Shown here: positions 59,503 through 64,000 of the stretch, one piece after another
Position numbering within the stretch: the stretch's first letter is position 1
Layout: every line of letters begins with the position of its first letter
Origin: Sphingomonas sp. BT-65
Lineage (GTDB): Bacteria; Pseudomonadota; Alphaproteobacteria; Sphingomonadales; Sphingomonadaceae
Length of the DNA: 64,000 bases
NCBI RefSeq assembly: GCF_026107375.2
Contig: NZ_JAPCIA010000001.1
Span: 1,984,001-2,048,000 of the forward strand
Direction: 5' to 3'
Notes under the pieces: generated by a model
Databases searched by the model: none
Seen by the model: the letters and a program-made list of their open reading frames with translations, nothing else
Told to the model about the DNA's origin: nothing
Position numbers and translations under genes: made by a program

Positions 59503-62424
59503 CTAGAACTTCGTCCGCAGGCCGAACGAGACGAGCCGGCCGAGCGTGAAGCCGTTGGTGTAGCCGATCGAGCTGTGCGAATAGGGCGGATCCTGGTCGA
59601 ACACATTGTCGACGTTGACCGTCAGCATTGTGTCCCTGAGCATCCCGCCCAGATCATAGGCGAAGAACAGATCGACGGTGTCGAAGGCGCGCACATCGGT
59701 CTGCGGCGCGGCGCCCAGGATCGGATAGCCGCCGCGATGATTGAGCGTGGCGCGCGCGGTGAAATCGCCGACCTTCGCACCGAGCGCCGCGACGAAAGCG
59801 AGCCGCCCGGTGCCGTTCTTGAGATTGTCGTCGAACGCGCTGCCCGCGACCGCCTGGGTCTTGCGGTTGAGCGTGTAGGTGCCGGCGATGCTCGCGTTGA
59901 TCGATCCGAACCCGGTCGCGCGCAGATAGGCGAGGTTGAAGTCGATCCCGTCGACATGGATCGCGCCGAGATTGGTCCGCCGCGCGTCCATCAGCACATA
60001 GGGCGAGGTACCGAGATAGAGGCTCTCCAGGCTCGGCGCGCCGTTGAGCGGCGTGTCGCCGACCAGCGCGCGCACCTGCGCCAGCGTCGGATTGATCGTG
60101 TAGAAGCTGCGGAACCCCGGGTCGGTGAAGAAGATCGGCAGCAGCACCGGCGGCACCGAGATCGCATCGGTGAAGCGGACATTGTAATAGGTCGCACTCG
60201 CGACCAGGCCGGGAACCGCCCTGGGCGTCCAGTCGAAGCCGATCGACCAGGTCTTCGCCTCTTCGGGCTTGAGCGCCGGATTGCCGCCGGCAAGCACCAG
60301 CGTGGGCCGCAGGAAATCTGTCGGCGGGCTGCCCGGCGCGCGCAGCGGGCTGACGAGCAGAATCTGCACGCGCGCATCGGCGAGGCTGGTCGTGTCGGCG
60401 AGGCTCGGCGCGTGGAACGACGTGCCATAATTGCCGCGGATCAGCAGGTCGTCGAACGGCTTGTAGTTGAAGCCGATCTTGGGATTCGTCGTGCCGCCGA
60501 CATCGTCATAGCTGTCGTGCCGGATCGAGCCCGAGATCTGGAAGGCGCGCAGCCCCGGCATCGAGTTGGCTGGTCCGACGAGCGGGATCAGCACCTCGGC
60601 GAACACCGACTTGACGTTGCGGCTGCTCACCGATCCGATCGCGTTGGTGAAGTCGTTGCGCCGGGCGAGCGAGACGATCGAGTCGAGCTTCTCGAAAAAA
60701 TACTCGGCGCCGATCGCCAGCCGGATGTCGCCGCCGGCGATCGTGGCGAGCCGCCCGTCGAGGATCGCGCGCGTCTGGAACAGCTCCTGGTCGGCCTGGC
60801 CGAAATTCTCGAAATCGCGGATCGCGGCGAGCACCGCCGGGTTGGTCGCGCCCGGATCATAGGGGTCGAGCGCGGTCGCGACCGTCGTGCCGGCGAGCGC
60901 CAATGTGGCGGCGGTGGCGTTGATCGTCGGCTCGCGCACCTGCGAGAAGCTGTGGCCGTAATTGGCCTCGGTGCGCAGCTCCCACCGGTCGCCGAGGCGG
61001 ATCGAAAGGCTCGGCGCGACACCCCAGCTGTCGAAGCGGGCATGGCTCTCCATGCTCTCGCCGAACACGCTGGCGAAGGACATCGCGACCTGCTGGATGG
61101 GCTGGAAGCCGATCGGGCGGAAATAGGGATTGGTGAAGAGGATCTGCCCGGTGAAGCCGGGCGTGGCGTTGAGCCGCGTCGTGTCGCGCCGCGCCCAATA
61201 GGCGGTCGCCTGGAAGTCGACGCTGTCGCTCAGCTGCTGGGTCAGCCCGGCGAAGACGGCGTGCCGCTCCTCGCGCGGATAGACATCGGCATAGTCGGTG
61301 GCGTCGCAGCGGTTCTGGGTGTTGGGCAGCAGCGCCGGCGCAGCATGGCTGACGCCGTTGTTCAGCGTGATGAAATTGCCCAGCGCACAAGTGGTCGAGC
61401 GCAGGTCGTTTCCGCCGAACGGGCGATGATCGGCACGGACATAGTCGCGGTCGATGCCCAGGATGTTGTCGTGCCAGGCATAAGCGTAGGAAGCATAGAT
61501 CGAGCCGCTGCCCCAATCCCTGCCCACCGTCAGATTGCCTTCGACCGTCTGATAGTCGTCGGCGAAGCCGTAGCGCAGGTTGGCGCCGATCCCGTCGAAG
61601 CGCTTGCGCGTGATGAAGTTGATCACGCCGCCGATCGCGTCCGAGCCATAGATCGCCGAGCCGCCGTCGGGCACCACCTCGACGCGCTCGATCATGTCGG
61701 GCGGGATGATCGACGGGTCGACCGAGGTCTGCAGCACGCCCGCGCCGACGATGCGCCGCCCGTTCATCAGCACCAGCGTGGTGGTGCCGCCAGAGGCGCC
61801 GAGGTTGCGGATGTTGGGCCGCACCACGGGAAGCGAGATGTCGCCGCTCCCGCTCGGCACCGTGCCGAAATTGCCGACCTGGGGGATCGAGGCGAGCAGG
61901 TCGTTCGCCGAACTCGCACCAGTCGCCAGCACGTCGTCGCGCTTCACGCTCACCACATTGGTGCCGGTCGGCGCGACGCCGCGCAGCAGCGTGCCGGTGA
62001 CGACGACTTCGTCGTCCTCCGTGGCGCCGGAGGCATCGTCGACAGTGGGCCCGGCGTCTGAGGTCTGCGGGGCGCGCGCGACCGGCGGCGATTCCTGCGC
62101 CTCGATCACGAAGGCGCCGCCCGAGGTCGGCCGGGCGCGCAGGCCGTGGCCGGCGATCAGGCGGTCGATCGCTTCGGCGGCCGAGTAGCTTCCCCGGAGC
62201 GCCGGGGCCTGTTTGCCGCGCACCAGCGCCGGATTGAAGACGATCTCGGTCCGGGTCTGTCGGCCGAGCCGGGTCAGTGCGGACGACAGGCTCTGCGCCT
62301 CGAGCTGGATCGCCGCGCGCGGACTGGCCTGGGCGACGGCGGGCACCGTCGACAATGCGAGCGGCGCGATGCCGATCAGGGCCAGCAGGCGAAAAGCGGT
62401 TTTGTGGCGGCGATTGCGGCGCAT
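59503..62424 (-). CDS. TonB-dependent receptor with N-terminal STN signalling domain
   Basis: A 973-residue outer-membrane receptor with a signal peptide (FRLLALIGIAPLALSTVPAV), an STN domain (AIQLEAQSLSSALTRLGRQT to RARPTSGGAFVIEA, residues about 37-108), the TonB box (DEVVVTGTLL), a plug with LVLMNGRRIVG and VEVVPDGGSAIYGSDAIGGV, and a barrel ending ...FGLRTKF. The STN domain lets it report ligand binding to FecR and the sigma factor encoded upstream. It belongs to the plug type with GSAIYGSDAIGG common in sphingomonads. ATG 62424 follows AAGGGAGGGG. A small hairpin (62445-62458) lies between FecR and this gene. Confidence 0.92.
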   Translation of the reverse strand: MRRNRRHKTAFRLLALIGIAPLALSTVPAVAQASPRAAIQLEAQSLSSALTRLGRQTRTEIVFNPALVRGKQAPALRGSYSAAEAIDRLIAGHGLRARPTSGGAFVIEAQESPPVARAPQTSDAGPTVDDASGATEDDEVVVTGTLLRGVAPTGTNVVSVKRDDVLATGASSANDLLASIPQVGNFGTVPSGSGDISLPVVRPNIRNLGASGGTTTLVLMNGRRIVGAGVLQTSVDPSIIPPDMIERVEVVPDGGSAIYGSDAIGGVINFITRKRFDGIGANLRYGFADDYQTVEGNLTVGRDWGSGSIYASYAYAWHDNILGIDRDYVRADHRPFGGNDLRSTTCALGNFITLNNGVSHAAPALLPNTQNRCDATDYADVYPREERHAVFAGLTQQLSDSVDFQATAYWARRDTTRLNATPGFTGQILFTNPYFRPIGFQPIQQVAMSFASVFGESMESHARFDSWGVAPSLSIRLGDRWELRTEANYGHSFSQVREPTINATAATLALAGTTVATALDPYDPGATNPAVLAAIRDFENFGQADQELFQTRAILDGRLATIAGGDIRLAIGAEYFFEKLDSIVSLARRNDFTNAIGSVSSRNVKSVFAEVLIPLVGPANSMPGLRAFQISGSIRHDSYDDVGGTTNPKIGFNYKPFDDLLIRGNYGTSFHAPSLADTTSLADARVQILLVSPLRAPGSPPTDFLRPTLVLAGGNPALKPEEAKTWSIGFDWTPRAVPGLVASATYYNVRFTDAISVPPVLLPIFFTDPGFRSFYTINPTLAQVRALVGDTPLNGAPSLESLYLGTSPYVLMDARRTNLGAIHVDGIDFNLAYLRATGFGSINASIAGTYTLNRKTQAVAGSAFDDNLKNGTGRLAFVAALGAKVGDFTARATLNHRGGYPILGAAPQTDVRAFDTVDLFFAYDLGGMLRDTMLTVNVDNVFDQDPPYSHSSIGYTNGFTLGRLVSFGLRTKF

Positions 62425-62485
62425 GGTTCCCCTCCCTTGCAAAGCCGGCTTCAGCCGGTCTTCAAAAGATCAGGACGCGCCCCGC

Positions 62486-63586
62486 TCAGTTTTCCACATC
62501 GGCCGGCGAAGATTTTTTCGACGAGGCGGTATCCGCGGTACGCGCGATCGTCACGCTTCCGTCGGCGAGCCGCTCGACGCGCACCGGCAGCAGCTCGCGC
62601 ACCAGCCCGGCGAAGCGGTCGGCGTCGCCCGTGCGGAACACGCCGCTGACCCGCATCCGCCCGGTCTCCTCGTCGAGCACGCGGATCGGCGCGGCGGTGT
62701 AGCGGCTCATCTCGGCGACCGCCGCGGCGAGGGGCGTGTCCTCGAGCGAGACATAGCCCTCGCGCCACATCAGTTCGCTGCCGACATCCACCGGCGCGAC
62801 GCGCTGCGGGACGCCGAGCTCGGCGACCAGCGCCTGCCCCGGCTTGAGCAACGTGGGCGCGGGATCGGGCAGCTCGGAACCGCCCGCGGCACGATCGACT
62901 ACCACGCGCCCTTCGATCAGCACCACCTTCATCCGGCCGGGATCGAGGCGGACCTCGAACACCGTGCCGAGCGCGGTCACGCGGCGGCCCGCGGCCTCGA
63001 CCGAGAAGGGCCGGGCGGCATCCTTCGCCACCTCGAACAGCGCCTGGCCGCGCAGCAGGCGGACATGACGGCTCCCGGGGGTGTAGGCGAGCGCGATGGC
63101 GGTGTCGGTGTTGAGCGTCACGCGCGTGCCGTCGGGCAGCGAGACGGTGCGGCGCTCGCCCTTGGCAGTGGCGAACCGCGCCGCCGCCGGCTGAGCCTCG
63201 GTTCCCGCCATCACGTCCGCCGCGGGCGTGTGCGGACCGTCGATCAGCCCGAGCTGGCCCGGAAGCAGCAGCGCCGCCGCGGCAAGGCTGGCCGCGAGAC
63301 CCGCGCCCAGCGCCGGGATCCAGCGCCGGCGCGGTGCAGGCGTGGCGAGCGCTGCCTGGCGCAGCGCGGTCAGATGCGGATCGGCGTCGGCCTGATCGAA
63401 CACGTCCCACACGCCATTGGCCTTGCGGAACGCGCGGGCATTCGCCTCGCTGGCGTCGAGCCAGGCGGCAAAAGCGGCCCGGTCGGCAGCCGATAGCTCC
63501 TCCCGGTCGTGCCGCAGCACCCAATAGACCGCGGCCTCGTCGGCGGTCATGCCCAGTATGGGGTTGGTTCGCGCCAGCGAAATCAT
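62486..63586 (-). CDS. FecR-family anti-sigma factor / signal transducer
   Basis: A 366-residue inner-membrane regulator. The N-terminal cytoplasmic domain is of the DUF4880 type (DEAAVYWVLRHDREELSAAD, then FAAWLDASEANARAF), a membrane helix follows (LGAGLAASLAAAALLLPG, about residue 93-110), then the periplasmic FecR domain (GERRTVSLPDGTRVTLNTDT, LRGQALFEVAKDAARPF) and a C-terminal STN-like DUF4974 part. It receives the signal from the STN domain of the receptor and controls the sigma factor. ATG 63586 overlaps the sigma-factor stop (ATGA). Confidence 0.92.
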   Translation of the reverse strand: MISLARTNPILGMTADEAAVYWVLRHDREELSAADRAAFAAWLDASEANARAFRKANGVWDVFDQADADPHLTALRQAALATPAPRRRWIPALGAGLAASLAAAALLLPGQLGLIDGPHTPAADVMAGTEAQPAAARFATAKGERRTVSLPDGTRVTLNTDTAIALAYTPGSRHVRLLRGQALFEVAKDAARPFSVEAAGRRVTALGTVFEVRLDPGRMKVVLIEGRVVVDRAAGGSELPDPAPTLLKPGQALVAELGVPQRVAPVDVGSELMWREGYVSLEDTPLAAAVAEMSRYTAAPIRVLDEETGRMRVSGVFRTGDADRFAGLVRELLPVRVERLADGSVTIARTADTASSKKSSPADVEN

Positions 63587-64000
63587 GGCTCGCCCAACCG
63601 CTGCACGAGATGCGTCATGGCGCGCGTCATATGCTTCTCGACCGCGCTGACCGAGATGCCCAGTCGCGCGGCGATGTCCAGATAGCGCATCCCTTCGAGG
63701 CGTCGCATCACGAAAACCACTCGCGTCCGTTCGGGCAATTCGAGGAGCACGGCGGTCGCCCGTCCCAATGCTTCCTTGCCCAATAGGACGCGCTCGGGCG
63801 AAAAATCCACATCGCCGTGGCGCTGCCCGTCGAACGCCTCATGATCCGCCTCGAACCGGCTGCGCTTCCGCCGCAACCGGTCGGTCAGGACGCTGCTCGC
63901 GGTCTCGAACACATAGCCGCCGATCTTGTCGACATCGTCGAGGCTGCCGCGCCTGGCGAGCCGCAGGAACACTTCCTGGATCAGATCCTCGATCTCGCCC
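63583..64000 (-). CDS. ECF sigma factor (FecI-like), N-terminal end beyond the window
   Basis: The frame is open to the window edge, so the start is missing. The visible 138 residues show the end of region 2 (EIEDLIQEVFLRLARRGSL) and complete region 4: LLELPERTRVVFVMRRLEGM, then DIAARLGISVSAVEKHMTRA. It belongs with the FecR and STN-receptor genes downstream as a cell-surface signalling set that probably activates the rhamnosidase operon. The GTG at 63972 is internal, not a start. Confidence 0.9.
   Translation of the reverse strand, partial: GEIEDLIQEVFLRLARRGSLDDVDKIGGYVFETASSVLTDRLRRKRSRFEADHEAFDGQRHGDVDFSPERVLLGKEALGRATAVLLELPERTRVVFVMRRLEGMRYLDIAARLGISVSAVEKHMTRAMTHLVQRLGEP

Noticed and set aside
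59182..62061. 959-codon open frame on the plus strand
   Set aside because: Antisense to the STN receptor, whose plug and barrel motifs are clear on the minus strand.

Overview
The window is 64 kb of GC-rich DNA from an alphaproteobacterium, most likely a sphingomonad (Sphingomonas or a close relative). This rests on the overall gene set, the TonB-receptor-centred polysaccharide loci, the tryptophan-halogenase-like genes beside a TonB receptor, the DUF2171 and DUF1905 small proteins, and the intergenic palindromes of the form GTCACCCCGGC...GCCGGGGTGAC. No phage genes, transposases, CRISPR array or rRNA were seen. There is one tRNA, tRNA-Thr(GGT).

Left part (1-23.6 kb), mostly housekeeping: the tail of an AlkA-like DNA glycosylase; a tightly coupled formaldehyde-detoxification operon (glutathione-dependent formaldehyde dehydrogenase, VOC protein, S-formylglutathione hydrolase, FAD oxidoreductase); small conserved proteins; a helix-turn-helix gene broken by an amber codon; an AT-rich two-gene islet of unknown function with a pentapeptide-repeat protein; class Ia ribonucleotide reductase (nrdA and nrdB, separated by small membrane-protein genes) with a candidate pair of NrdR boxes; a frameshifted small exported protein; an M20-type peptidase with altered metal-ligand positions; a divergent HxlR regulator and reductase pair; a thermonuclease; oligopeptidase B; Ogt; an L,D-transpeptidase; and an Xaa-Pro aminopeptidase.

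Middle part (23.7-47.8 kb), plant hemicellulose use. The first block has the parts needed to dismantle fucosylated, acetylated xyloglucan: GH74 endo-xyloglucanase, GH31 alpha-xylosidase with a PA14 insert, GH35 beta-galactosidase, GH29 alpha-L-fucosidase, a CE20-like acetylesterase, GH3 beta-glucosidase and GH27 alpha-galactosidase. The second block runs TonB receptor, two flavin-dependent tryptophan-halogenase-family proteins, GH39 beta-xylosidase and GH43. Near-palindromes close to ATGGTAGCGCTACCAT, the kind of operator bound by LacI-family sugar repressors, lie upstream of the xyloglucan genes and at the 5' end of the TonB receptor gene. They suggest one regulon whose repressor lies outside the window.

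Right part (47.8-64 kb), a long minus-strand operon. It starts with an ECF sigma factor (cut by the window edge) and FecR, then a TonB receptor with an STN signalling domain, a GH78 alpha-L-rhamnosidase, two alpha/beta-hydrolase esterases, a tannase/feruloyl-esterase family protein, an acyl-CoA synthetase, a 104-residue exported protein and a GH3 beta-glucosidase. From GH78 onward every junction is a 4-nt ATGA overlap. The gene set fits sensing, import and breakdown of an acylated rhamnose/glucose glycoside, with the released acid activated to a CoA ester. The substrate is not determined by the sequence. This operon and the halogenase pair are the most interesting systems here.
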